Of a DNA stretch of 64,000 bases, positions 50,893 through 59,297 are shown one piece after another (position 1 is the stretch's first letter; every line of letters begins with the position of its first letter). Below the pieces are notes generated by a model that saw only the letters and a program-made list of their open reading frames with translations, did not search any database and was not told the DNA's origin. Made by a program: the position numbers and the translations under genes. Source of the DNA: UQRS01 sp050946935 (GTDB taxonomy: Bacteria > Bacillota > Clostridia > Oscillospirales > Acutalibacteraceae); NCBI GenBank assembly GCA_050946935.1, contig JBMNVR010000005.1, positions 1 to 64,000 of the forward strand, given 5' to 3'.

Positions 50893-51759
50893 TTACCTTT
50901 TCCCCTGTTCTTTCAAAAAACGCACCATAGAAAGTCCGGCTGCCGCTCCGTCGGCCACCGCCTTCGAAACCTGCAGCAGCCCGCCGACACAGTCTCCCGC
51001 CGCAAACAGTCCGGGCAGATTGGTCTGCATTCCGGCGTCCACTGTAATCCGGCCGCGGTCGGTCAGGATGCCAAGTGTCCGGGCAAAGGAGGCGCTGTCG
51101 GCCGTACCCTCCGCCACAAAAACGCCGTCGCAGGCCAGCGCCTCCCCATCGGCAAAGGCCACGCCCTCCACCCGCGCCGCGCCAAGAACACGGGCGACCG
51201 GCCGGGTATCCACCCGGATCGTTTCAGGAAACTCCGCCTCCGGCGGCCGGCCGTTGGTCAGCACGGTCACCTGCCCGGAGAGGGGAAGCAGCGTTTCAGC
51301 CTCATGCAGCGCGTACTGCCCACCGCCCAGAACAGCCACCGGCTTTCCGCGATAGAAAAACGCGTCGCAAACGGCGCAGTAGCTGACCCCGCTTCCCTCC
51401 AACCCGGACAGTCCGGGGATGGCGGGCGTTTTGCGCGCCGTCCCGGTGGCGAGCAGCAGCGCGTCGGCCGTATAGACCGACCGGTCGGTGCGTATCTCAA
51501 AGCGGCCGTCGTAGGAGATGCCGACCGCCTCCTCCCTTTTTACCGAAATCCCGAGCGCCTCAGCCGACTGAATTCCGGCCGCAAGCAGCTCTGTCCCGCT
51601 GATGCCGCCCGGAAAGCCATAATAGTTTTCAATGCGTTCGGCCTTTTGCAGGGCGCTGGCCCCGTGATGCAGGATCGCAGTCTCGACCCCGCTGCGCGCG
51701 GTATACAGCGCGGCCGAAACGCCGGCCGGCCCCGCGCCGATAATCAGAATATTCGCCAT
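50893..51759 (-). CDS. NAD(P)/FAD-dependent oxidoreductase, thioredoxin reductase-like
   Basis: 288 residues. FAD site IIGAGPAGVSAALYTARSG (residues 5-23), redox pair in YCAVCDAFFYRGK (about 131-143), NAD(P) site AVLGGGQYALHEA, and the C-terminal FAD motif GLFAAGDCVGG. The redox motif is CAVC rather than the usual CATC. It is shorter than classic TrxB (about 310 residues) and has no thioredoxin gene beside it, so the electron acceptor is open. Confidence 0.88.
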   Translation of the reverse strand: MANILIIGAGPAGVSAALYTARSGVETAILHHGASALQKAERIENYYGFPGGISGTELLAAGIQSAEALGISVKREEAVGISYDGRFEIRTDRSVYTADALLLATGTARKTPAIPGLSGLEGSGVSYCAVCDAFFYRGKPVAVLGGGQYALHEAETLLPLSGQVTVLTNGRPPEAEFPETIRVDTRPVARVLGAARVEGVAFADGEALACDGVFVAEGTADSASFARTLGILTDRGRITVDAGMQTNLPGLFAAGDCVGGLLQVSKAVADGAAAGLSMVRFLKEQGKR

Positions 51760-52016
51760 AAAACAAATCCCATCCTTTGTTCAATTTCAACCGATCCGTC
51801 CGCATAACCCCGCCGTTTGACAGAGTCTCTGTTATTTTATCCGGGGAAACACTCTTTTACATAAGTATGATAACACAAATCGGACGCAGTTGGAACCGTT
51901 TGACGCTTTTTTATCGGAAAGCCGCACACTTTATGCCGATTGTTGCCTTCTTTCGGACAACCCCCTTGCCTTTGCCGGGGGTAACAGAAGAAACTTTCGC
52001 GAAAGGAGGCGTCCGA

Positions 52017-52412
52017 TTGACAAAACAGCCTAACGGACGGGGACTCACCCCGCTGGAGGAATCCTACAAATGGGTTGCGCCGCCGGAGGATCTGACCGAG
52101 GAGGAACACCGGGCGTGGGAGGAATTCCTCCGCATACTCAAAACCGGGACGCGATACAAAAAAACGCTGGCCGACGCCGAACTCATCCGGCAGTATGTCC
52201 AGCACAAGGTCATGCGGGATCGCGCATGGAAGGAATGGATCCGGCAACCTGATCGGTATATCCGCATCGTCACCGGCCTATGCGCCGACGGAGTCACGCC
52301 CAAAATCGTGGTCAAGGAAAACGAGCATTACCGCGTCTTACAGGATTGCAACCGGTATATCGAAAAGCTATGGAACGATCTAAAGCTCACGCCGGCGGCA
52401 CGACCCGGCTGA
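52017..52412 (+). CDS. P27-like phage terminase small subunit
   Basis: 131 residues from TTG 52017, which follows AAAGGAGG. The helical core, with LTEEEHRAWEEFLRIL, LADAELIRQYVQH, GVTPKIVVKENEHYRVLQDCNRYIEKLW and a final LKLTPAARPG, follows the P27 terminase small-subunit pattern: an initial helix pair, then a conserved NP- or EN-type segment and a closing L-x-L-TP. In phages it recognises DNA for packaging, with a large subunit. No large subunit is nearby. It is the first gene of a four-gene island. Confidence 0.75.
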   Translation: MTKQPNGRGLTPLEESYKWVAPPEDLTEEEHRAWEEFLRILKTGTRYKKTLADAELIRQYVQHKVMRDRAWKEWIRQPDRYIRIVTGLCADGVTPKIVVKENEHYRVLQDCNRYIEKLWNDLKLTPAARPG

Positions 52413-52476
52413 CCCCCTCCCTATGTAAAAAGAACAAACGCGGTCCGGAGCATTTTATTGAAAGGAGGGGTATCCC

Positions 52477-53034
52477 ATGCGGGAGATTCCCTTAACCATT
52501 GAACAGATTGCGCTGGAAAGGCTGACACCCTATGCCAGAAACAGCAAGCTGCACACGCCGGCACAGATTCGGCATATCGCAAACTCGATCGAGGCGTTCG
52601 GTTTCAACGACCCGCTCGCGGTCTGCGGGCCGGAGAACATCGTGCTCGAGGGCAACGGCCGGATCGAGGCGGCGCGCCTCCTCGGCATGACGCGGCTACC
52701 CTGCGTACGGCTCGACCATTTGAGCGAGGCGGAACAGCGTGCCTACATCATCGCACACAACGCCCTGAACCTCGAGACCGGGTTCGACGAATCCATCCTG
52801 ACGCAGGAGCTGGAGGCTCTGCGGCAGTTTACCTTTGACGATTTCGGCCTGCAAACCGAAAGATACCTCGCCGATCTCAGCGATCTGCGGGAACTGACAT
52901 TGCGTCCATATGAAAAGGTGCACTATCTCATCTCGCTGGACATCAATCAAAACGACCAGGTGGCCGGCCTGATCAAACAACTTGCGGAAACGGAGGGGGT
53001 AGAAGTTGAATCCTCACTCGACGCAGACCGATAA
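52477..53034 (+). CDS. ParB/Srx-fold (ParB N-terminal-like) protein
   Basis: 185 residues. The ParB-N core is PYARNSKLHTPAQIRHIANSIEAFGFNDPLAV, VLEGNGRIEAARLLGM and VRLDHLSEAEQRAYIIAHNALNLETGFDESIL. This form, with the conserved GNGR motif, is common in phages next to methyltransferases and terminases. Some ParB-fold proteins of this type are NTP-dependent nucleases or regulators; here that is unproven. A GAAAGGAGG site precedes the ATG. It overlaps the next gene by 29 bases. Confidence 0.85.
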   Translation: MREIPLTIEQIALERLTPYARNSKLHTPAQIRHIANSIEAFGFNDPLAVCGPENIVLEGNGRIEAARLLGMTRLPCVRLDHLSEAEQRAYIIAHNALNLETGFDESILTQELEALRQFTFDDFGLQTERYLADLSDLRELTLRPYEKVHYLISLDINQNDQVAGLIKQLAETEGVEVESSLDADR

Positions 53035-53569
53035 TGCCCGTCTCGCCAACAAGATTGCGCTACGGCGGCGGGCGACCGCCGGTCTCGACCATCTTCGGGT
53101 GCTCGATCTTTACGCGGGAAACAATGTGCTGTGGAGCCATTTCGACAAAGAAAAATATTTCGGCGTGGACATCAAGCAAAACAAGGGACAAAATCTGACA
53201 GCCGACAGCCGGCGGATCGTAGAAAAGCTCGATCTGTCGGCCTTCAACGTCATCGACTGCGACAGCTACGGCATTCCCTTCGACGTTTTGCGCAGAGTGC
53301 TGCAAAACAACACCCTGCAGGACGGAACCGTGATTCTGTACACCGCCATCACCAACCGGATGAGCGGCCTCAACCTCGGCTGTCTGCAAATGTTCGGAAT
53401 TCGGAGAATCTATCAGAAATGTCACGGATTAATTGTGTCCAAAGCACTGGACATGTTTTACGGAATGTTATATAATTACGGTGTGGAAAGAGTGACGTAT
53501 CTTGAAGTAAAAGCAAGTTTTATCAAACATTATGGCTACTTTCTCTATCACAAACCCCGGAAATCCTGA
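53006..53569 (+). CDS. Class I methyltransferase-like protein
   Basis: 187 residues from TTG 53006, preceded by GGAGGGGG. A Rossmann start, LRVLDLYAGNNVLWSHF (about residues 29-45), resembles SAM motif I. FGVDIKQNKG gives the following acidic residue, and NVIDCDSYGIPFDVL the motif IV position. No DNA-methyltransferase DPPY or PC motif is seen, so the substrate is unclear. Overlap with the ParB-like gene suggests they work together. The GC content drops towards its 3' end. Confidence 0.65.
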   Translation: MNPHSTQTDNARLANKIALRRRATAGLDHLRVLDLYAGNNVLWSHFDKEKYFGVDIKQNKGQNLTADSRRIVEKLDLSAFNVIDCDSYGIPFDVLRRVLQNNTLQDGTVILYTAITNRMSGLNLGCLQMFGIRRIYQKCHGLIVSKALDMFYGMLYNYGVERVTYLEVKASFIKHYGYFLYHKPRKS

Positions 53570-53604
53570 AAAAAACGAATGTAAAAAGAAAAGGTGAATT
53601 TTCT

Positions 53605-54396
53605 ATGCCTGTGATTTATGAACCAAAGGGTAAGGCGCGGGAGTACAGCCCGTATGCCTGCAACCTTTATATCGGCTGCTCGCACAGATGCCAGTATTGC
53701 TACGCCCCGCACGCCCTCCAGCGCGCGGCCGAGAATTATTTCGGTCTGCCCGAGCCGCGCAAAAACATCCTCCGCTATCTGGAGAAAGATTTGCAGGCGC
53801 GCCGCTATTCCGAACAGATTCTCCTTTCCTTCATCGGGGACGTGTACTGCGAGAACGCCGACCACAGCCGTACAACCCGGGCGGCGCTGCAGTTGCTCAA
53901 CCAATACGGCGCGCCGGTCGCCGTCCTCTCCAAAGGGGGAGAGCGGATACTGCGCGACCTGGATGTATTTCAGGCCTTCGGCAGCCGGATCGCCGTCGGC
54001 GCGACTCTCACCTTTTTTGACGAAAAGAAAAGCCGCGAGTGGGAATCCGGCGCGGCCTCCCCGGGCGAGCGGATGGCGGTGCTCAAAGCCCTGCACGAGG
54101 CGGGCGTGCGCACCTTTGCCAGCCTGGAGCCGGTGATCGACCCGGCCGAGAGCCTTCGCCTGATCGAACAAACGCTGGCGGAGGACAGCATCGACCATTA
54201 TAAAATCGGCAAGCTTAATAATTATAAGGGACTGGATCGCGGGGTCGATTGGCCCGGCTTTTTGCAGGAGGCGGTGAACCTTCTCCGCCCGGCCGGCAAG
54301 CAGGTGTATATCAAAGAAAGCCTGCGGGAGGTTTCTCCGGCCGTACGGCTGCTGGCGGAGGAGGTGGACCCCGAGCGGTACATCGTCCGGGCCTGA
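53605..54396 (+). CDS. Radical SAM protein (SPL-like)
   Basis: 263 residues. The cluster motif CSHRCQYC (CX3CX2C, about residues 24-31) follows YSPYACNLYIG. SFIGDVYCENADHSRTTRAALQLLN, VLSKGG, VGATLTFFDE and ASLEPVIDP match the family related to spore photoproduct lyase, common in phages and mobile islands. It has its own AAAAGGTGA site and lies 35 bases after the methyltransferase-like gene. A strong terminator follows at 54592-54630. Confidence 0.88.
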   Translation: MPVIYEPKGKAREYSPYACNLYIGCSHRCQYCYAPHALQRAAENYFGLPEPRKNILRYLEKDLQARRYSEQILLSFIGDVYCENADHSRTTRAALQLLNQYGAPVAVLSKGGERILRDLDVFQAFGSRIAVGATLTFFDEKKSREWESGAASPGERMAVLKALHEAGVRTFASLEPVIDPAESLRLIEQTLAEDSIDHYKIGKLNNYKGLDRGVDWPGFLQEAVNLLRPAGKQVYIKESLREVSPAVRLLAEEVDPERYIVRA

Positions 54397-54591
54397 AGCT
54401 ACTGCATACGCGGACGGGAAGGGCGGCCGCCGCGCCAAAGGCGGAGAGAGGGCTTTCCTTACACATGATTTTCCATTTACAGGCGGCTTTTCGGTGCTGT
54501 CGACCACCGACGCGGGGCGAGACGCCACTTCCCGCCTTCCTTTTTGAGCCGGCGGTGAAACACGCACCGTCTGCCGATCCTGTCCCCTGCG

Positions 54592-54635
54592 AAACGGCGG
54601 CGATCCGTAATGTACGGATCGCCGCCGTTTTCCTT
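54592..54635 (+). terminator. Terminator of the four-gene island
   Basis: A perfect 18-bp stem (54592-54609 with 54613-54630) and a 3-base loop, followed by T-rich DNA on the plus strand. Confidence 0.85.
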
Positions 54636-54660
54636 TTTTTAGAGAGACGCAGAAAGCCTC

Positions 54661-55182
54661 TTATTCTCCCGCCGCATCCTCCCGCAGCAGAGCGTACATC
54701 CTCATATCCAGCACCCGGCCGTTTTTAACCGCGTTTTGGCACAGCGTTCCCTCAAAAGCAAAACCGGCCTTCTCGAGCACCCGGCAGGAGGCGGTGTTGT
54801 ACACGAACGGCTCGGCAAAAATGCGGAGGATATCGCTGTTTGCAAAAACCTGCGCGCAAAGCTGCCGCACCGCGTCGGTGGCGATCCCCCTGCCCCAATC
54901 CGGCTCGGCGATATAATAGCCCAGTTCGGCCGTACGGCGGTGCACATTCGTCTGCCGAAACGCGCTGATACTGCCAACCACCCTTTCCCCGTCCACAATG
55001 GCGAAGGCAAAGACGTCGTTCGGGTCGGCTGCCAGCAGGGCCGCAATATATTCCTCCGCGTCCCGTACGGTGTACGGATACGGCAGCCCGTCCCGCAGGT
55101 TATCCTGCACCCGCTTATTGTTGATCGCGCGGGCGAGGTCCGGTGCATCCCCCATTTTCCAGCGGCGTAACCTACATTGCAT
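54661..55182 (-). CDS. GNAT acetyltransferase, RimJ/RimL type
   Basis: 173 residues. The N-terminal part is RRWKMGDAPDLARAINNKRVQDNLRDG. The acetyl-CoA site reads PDWGRGIATDAVRQLC (about 94-110), and NTASCRVLEKAGFAFEG is the usual C-terminal motif. This family acetylates protein N-termini, aminoglycosides or small amines. The ATG at 55182 has only a weak ribosome site (GGGGTG). Confidence 0.85.
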   Translation of the reverse strand: MQCRLRRWKMGDAPDLARAINNKRVQDNLRDGLPYPYTVRDAEEYIAALLAADPNDVFAFAIVDGERVVGSISAFRQTNVHRRTAELGYYIAEPDWGRGIATDAVRQLCAQVFANSDILRIFAEPFVYNTASCRVLEKAGFAFEGTLCQNAVKNGRVLDMRMYALLREDAAGE

Positions 55183-55253
55183 TGGCTTTACACACCCCTT
55201 CTCCCACAAAAATTCCGCAGCGCAGCCACCCCTCTTTCGCAGCGGGAGGCGGC

Positions 55254-56234
55254 TCACCGTCTGCCGCCCTTTCGCACGGCGGTGCAGAGGACTGCGACCG
55301 CGGCATACACCACGCCCGCCACCGGCCAGACGATCCAGGTTTTTTCCCAGTCGTTGGTATAAAAGCTGTAGGCGAGATACCCGGCGGTCACAACCAGCCA
55401 GTATACCGTTCCGACCACGGCTGAAATCGAACGATTCGTTTTGCTCGTTTTTGTATAATCGCCCTCCTGCAAAAGCTTTTGTATACTGGCCCATCGGATC
55501 CCGGCCGTTATGAAGAGCCAAACGCCGATTCCGACCAGCAGCAGGGTCATACACAACATGACCACCAGCAGGAAATCCTCCCCCGACCAGAGCGCCCCGG
55601 CCAGCAGGGGAATCGCCGAAAGGATGCAAAGGCAGGCGCCCCACATATTCGAACGGGTGTACTGACGGCTGTACTGCCGCTTTCGAGCCGCAACCATCTC
55701 CGAAACGCCGCGCGCCGTCTGAAAAACCTCGGTTTCCAACCAGGCAAAAGGCGCAGTTTGTGCGCCGCAGACGATAAAGACCGCCACCGCGGCCGCCACC
55801 ATCAAAAACAGAAGGATCAGGCCCGCTCCGGCCGCGGCCTCCTCCGAAAGGGCGAGCCGGCCCGTTTCGCTCCCCGCCGCCAGAAGCAACAAGCCGGCGG
55901 GCGACAGGATACACAACAGCACGGCGAAAGCAATGCGTCTCGCCGTGCACCACTTGACGCGGAGGAAAGCCTCCGCCTCCTCCATCGAAACCAGGCGCGA
56001 TGCAGCCGCCTCCCCGCCAGCCGTGGGCAACGCCGCCGGGTCCTCCCGAAGGAGATAGTCGGTGCTGACGCCAAAAATCTCGCTCAGGCGCAGGATGTTT
56101 TCAAGTTCGGGAACCGACTGCGCCCCCTCCCATTTGGAGACCGCCTGCCGCGACACGTCCATGCGTTCGGCCAGCGCCTCCTGCGAAAGGCCGTTCTCCT
56201 TTCGAAGCAGGATAATCTTATCCGCAAGCTTCAT
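55254..56234 (-). CDS. XRE-type regulator fused to a multi-pass membrane domain
   Basis: 326 residues. The N-terminal helix-turn-helix (residues 1-65: IILLRKENGLSQEALAERMDVSRQAVSKWE) is followed by five or six membrane helices (about 103-125, 137-160, 210-230, 235-262, 285-325). Such one-component membrane regulators occur widely in Clostridia and are thought to sense envelope stress or peptides. GGTGGAG precedes the ATG. Only 71 bases separate it from the acetyltransferase gene, so the two may be one transcript. Confidence 0.85.
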   Translation of the reverse strand: MKLADKIILLRKENGLSQEALAERMDVSRQAVSKWEGAQSVPELENILRLSEIFGVSTDYLLREDPAALPTAGGEAAASRLVSMEEAEAFLRVKWCTARRIAFAVLLCILSPAGLLLLAAGSETGRLALSEEAAAGAGLILLFLMVAAAVAVFIVCGAQTAPFAWLETEVFQTARGVSEMVAARKRQYSRQYTRSNMWGACLCILSAIPLLAGALWSGEDFLLVVMLCMTLLLVGIGVWLFITAGIRWASIQKLLQEGDYTKTSKTNRSISAVVGTVYWLVVTAGYLAYSFYTNDWEKTWIVWPVAGVVYAAVAVLCTAVRKGGRR

Positions 56235-56474
56235 ATGCTCCACCTCATTTTCATTCTGCCCGTCGCTTGGCCGTCGCGGCCGGGCAGTTCTAACATACAC
56301 CGCCGCGCGGCCGGACGCCACCAAGCCGACCGGGCAATCCTGTCAACCGACGGTTGCAAAAGGTGAAATATGCAGGAATCCTTTGATATTTCAAAGCTTT
56401 TTTGATAAACTGCAGGGAAATGTTCCGCGGCAAAAACAGGGGAATTCATATTTCTGCGGCAGCGGTGTTTTCCG

Positions 56475-56951
56475 CTACAGCAGCCGTATTTTTCCGATAA
56501 CCGGCAGGCCCTCCGTCTTCCCATTCAGCGCATGATAGATTCCGATCACCATCATACCCAAAATCAGCGCGCCGGCCGCAAAGCCCAGCAGACCGGAAAG
56601 CAGGCTGTGCAACCAACCGAGGCCGAAAACCGAGCGAAAAACCAGCCGAAGCACAAAAGCCAGCAGTTCGCGTACAATGGATACCGCACCGCTGAAAATC
56701 AAAAACAGCAGCCCTTGATTGGAATGAAAGCGGCAGTATTTCGATTCCGGCCGGATTACCATCGGCAGGAAAAACAGAATCCAGAAATAAGCCGTCACAC
56801 AAAGCCCCTTATTCGCCGCAATATCGGCTGGATCAAAATCGGTATCGGCGGACGGGTTCCCCTCCGGAGAAGGAGGGGCAACGGCCGCCCCGCACCTGGG
56901 GCAAAAAGCGCTGTCATCCGGCAGGGTATTGCCGCATTTTCTGCAGAACAT
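56475..56951 (-). CDS. Zinc-ribbon plus DUF4870-like membrane protein
   Basis: 158 residues. The zinc ribbon MFCRKCGNTLPDDSAFCPRCGA (two CxxC pairs) precedes an acidic linker and three hydrophobic segments (about 52-68, 78-100, 112-140). YFWILFFLPMVIRPESKYCRFHSNQGLLFLI matches DUF4870/chloroplast-Tic20-like membrane proteins. Function is unknown. GGAGGAG precedes the ATG at 56951. Confidence 0.85.
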   Translation of the reverse strand: MFCRKCGNTLPDDSAFCPRCGAAVAPPSPEGNPSADTDFDPADIAANKGLCVTAYFWILFFLPMVIRPESKYCRFHSNQGLLFLIFSGAVSIVRELLAFVLRLVFRSVFGLGWLHSLLSGLLGFAAGALILGMMVIGIYHALNGKTEGLPVIGKIRLL

Positions 56952-57442
56952 AAAATCTCCTCCAAACAGATCAATAAATCGATTTCGCATCCCGGACACG
57001 GTGCCGCCGTGCCCAAGCCCTCACCCGGTCGGGCTGGCTCGGCCGGAGAGGTCACGCAAAAGAGTGTTTTCAACCGAACAAATACGCTGTGAAAACGCCC
57101 AAATCATGCAATGAGTATATCATACCCCAGATGGCTTTACCACAACTTTCCGATATTTTCCTGATTTCGGATGCGCAAAATTGCCCAACGATAAAGGAAG
57201 CGGCGATGAACAGGCCATAAATATCTTTTCCTCAAATTGTGTATATCGCTTTTTTTGGTTGCAGTTTTGGAAAAATTATAGTATATTTTTCTATAGAATC
57301 AGGATTATCTTATATAAAATAATACAACTTATTGATTTTAATCCGGTTTCATTTAAAATAAAAGCGGAATGGGCGAAAGAGATGGGAAGGATTCTCGTCC
57401 CCGCTGTCGATCGACGTTCTGCTAAATCTGGAGGAAGGCTCT
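56952..57442. other. Divergent intergenic region, AT-rich on the right
   Basis: 490 bases without a supported gene. The right half (57220-57360) is very AT-rich and contains the AraC-gene promoter. The left half should hold the promoter of the zinc-ribbon gene, but none is clear. An ORF at 57181-57495 lacks a ribosome site and overlaps the AraC gene. Confidence 0.5.
57259..57287 (+). promoter_or_regulatory. Promoter of the PocR/AraC sugar cluster
   Basis: TTGCAG (57259-57264), 17-base spacer, TATATT (57282-57287), leaving a leader of about 150 bases before the ATG at 57443. Confidence 0.6.
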
Positions 57443-58360
57443 ATGAACGATTTTCAAAAGCAGGCTCTGCTGCAGCTCTTCACAGATTTTTATGAGATCA
57501 GCGGCCAGCGGACAGCCATTTTCGACAAGCATTTTCAGGTTGTGCTGGAATACCCCGACCACAATCCCTTCTGCGCCCAGATCCGCAAAAGCGAGGAAGG
57601 AACCCGCCGCTGCAAGGACTGTGATCTTTATGGGCTGAACGCCGCGCGGGAATCCGAAAGCTATGTCGTGTACCGCTGCCATGCCAATCTGATCGAGGTC
57701 TGCGCACCGATCCGCGACGACTGCGGCATTGTGGGATACCTGATGTTTGGGCAGTTGGTCTACAGCCGCAATTTGGAGGAGCAGATGCAAAAAACCATTG
57801 CGGAGTGCACCGACCTCTTTCCCGACACGGCGACGCTGACCAAGCTGTACCTTGGCCTGCGGCGGATGAGTCCGGAATATGTCCGCGCCTCGGCCAATAT
57901 TCTGCTGACCTGTGCCAGCTATATACAGGCAAACCAACTGATGCGGGCCAACCAAAATCCACTCTGGATACAGATTCAGGATTACATCCATCAAAACACC
58001 GGCCGCGCCTTCTCCCTGAAACGCATGTCGGAGGATCTGCATGCCAGCATCCCGTCGATCTGTGCGACAGCCAAGGCCTGTTCGGGCCAGACGGTCATCC
58101 AGTTGCTGACCGAACGGCGGGTGCAGAAAGCCGGACGGTATCTGCTGAACACCGATCTGCAAATTGCCCAAATCGCCGAAAAGGTCGGCATTGACGACTA
58201 CAACTATTTCTCCCGGATTTTTAAAAAACAGACCGGCGTCTCCCCGCGGCAATACCGCAAAGACAAAGGTCTTTTACCAAATCAGGAAAGGAATCATTCC
58301 AATGAGAAAGAACCCGAAGTTACTGGTGATCGGCAGCCTGGTCATGGATCTGATCACTGA
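57443..58360 (+). CDS. AraC regulator with PocR ligand-binding domain
   Basis: 305 residues. The PocR domain (about 5-165) shows FYEISGQRTAIFDKHFQVV, RRCKDCDLYGL, YRCHANLIEVCAPI and VGYLMFGQL, with Cys residues typical of the domain. The C-terminal helix-turn-helix pair is SLKRMSEDLHASIPSICATAKACSG and IAQIAEKVGIDDYNYFSRIFKKQTG. PocR domains bind small carbon compounds. The last about 20 codons overlap the kinase gene in another frame (59 bases), which suggests co-expression; the family normally ends near KDKGLL. It probably regulates the following sugar genes. Confidence 0.9.
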   Translation: MNDFQKQALLQLFTDFYEISGQRTAIFDKHFQVVLEYPDHNPFCAQIRKSEEGTRRCKDCDLYGLNAARESESYVVYRCHANLIEVCAPIRDDCGIVGYLMFGQLVYSRNLEEQMQKTIAECTDLFPDTATLTKLYLGLRRMSPEYVRASANILLTCASYIQANQLMRANQNPLWIQIQDYIHQNTGRAFSLKRMSEDLHASIPSICATAKACSGQTVIQLLTERRVQKAGRYLLNTDLQIAQIAEKVGIDDYNYFSRIFKKQTGVSPRQYRKDKGLLPNQERNHSNEKEPEVTGDRQPGHGSDH

Positions 58361-59297
58361 GACCGCCTGTTTCCCCGCAGAAGGGGAGACCGTGCTGGGC
58401 CGCCGTTTTCGAACCGCGCCGGGCGGCAAAGGCGCTAACCAGGCGGTTGGTGCGGCAAAGCTCGGCGCCGATGTGACCATGTTCGGCTGCGTCGGACAGG
58501 ACGCATATGGAGAGGCGTTGCTTTCCTCCCTGCAGGCGGCCGGCGTCGATACCCGGCATATCGGCCGGTCGGATGCGCACAGCACCGCCGTGGGCAATAT
58601 TATATTGGAGGAGAAAACCTCCGGCGCAGCCAACCGGATCATCGTGGTCCCGGGCGCCAACCACGCCCTGTGCCCAGAGGATCTCGTGGTACTGCGGGAC
58701 GAAATGAAAACATACGACATGCTGCTGCTCCAGTTAGAGATCCCGATGGAGGTCAACATAGCCGCCGCCTCGATGGCGCGGGCAGCCGGCCTGCCGGTCA
58801 TGCTGAACCCCGCTCCGGCCGCGCCGCTGCCGCCGGAGCTTCTGGCATCGGTCGACTATCTCTCTCCCAACGAGCATGAGGCGGCCGCGCTGATCGGCCG
58901 GCCGCTCCCCGTTGATGAGGCGCCGGGAGAGGCGTTGTATGCCCTGAAAAACATGGGCGTCGCACATCCGCTGATTACCATGGGCGCGGCCGGAGCCGCC
59001 CTCCTGACCGAACAGGGACCCGCATGCTTTCCCGGTGTGGATTACCGGCCGGTTTGCGACCCCACGGCAGCGGGCGACAGCTTCATCTCGGCTTTTTGCG
59101 TGGCGGCCTGCCTGGGGCTGGAACCGGCCGAATGCGCCGATTTCGCCAACCACGCCGCGGCGGTCACCGTCTCCCGTCCGGGGGCACAGCCCAGCCTGCC
59201 TTCACTTTCCGAAGTGTTGGATTTCATGGATCGCGACGATCGGGAGACCGAAGCCTTCTTACCCCTGTTACCCGAAAAAAGGAGTGTGCGCATATGA
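58302..59297 (+). CDS. PfkB-family (ribokinase-like) sugar kinase
   Basis: 331 residues. It starts LLVIGSLVMDLI, has the substrate motif TAPGGKGANQAVGAAKLGADV (about 37-57) and the C-terminal PfkB motif VCDPTAAGDSFISAFC with the anion hole and catalytic Asp (about 249-264). The sequence is nearest to ribokinase-type pentose kinases. AGGAAAGGA precedes ATG 58302. Its stop overlaps the next start (ATGA). With the SIS protein and GH172 downstream, I infer that it phosphorylates D-arabinose or a related sugar. Confidence 0.92.
   Translation: MRKNPKLLVIGSLVMDLITETACFPAEGETVLGRRFRTAPGGKGANQAVGAAKLGADVTMFGCVGQDAYGEALLSSLQAAGVDTRHIGRSDAHSTAVGNIILEEKTSGAANRIIVVPGANHALCPEDLVVLRDEMKTYDMLLLQLEIPMEVNIAAASMARAAGLPVMLNPAPAAPLPPELLASVDYLSPNEHEAAALIGRPLPVDEAPGEALYALKNMGVAHPLITMGAAGAALLTEQGPACFPGVDYRPVCDPTAAGDSFISAFCVAACLGLEPAECADFANHAAAVTVSRPGAQPSLPSLSEVLDFMDRDDRETEAFLPLLPEKRSVRI

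Noticed and set aside
51940..51985. Riboswitch-like hairpin CCCCCTTGCC/GGGGG before the P27-like gene
   Set aside because: Only a short stem; no known aptamer core could be matched.
52017..54396. Complete prophage
   Set aside because: No integrase, large terminase, portal, capsid, tail, lysis genes or flanking repeats are seen; only four genes remain.
57181..57495. Plus-strand ORF of 104 codons in the AT-rich region
   Set aside because: It overlaps the PocR/AraC gene in another frame, lacks a ribosome site and has low-complexity AT-driven composition.
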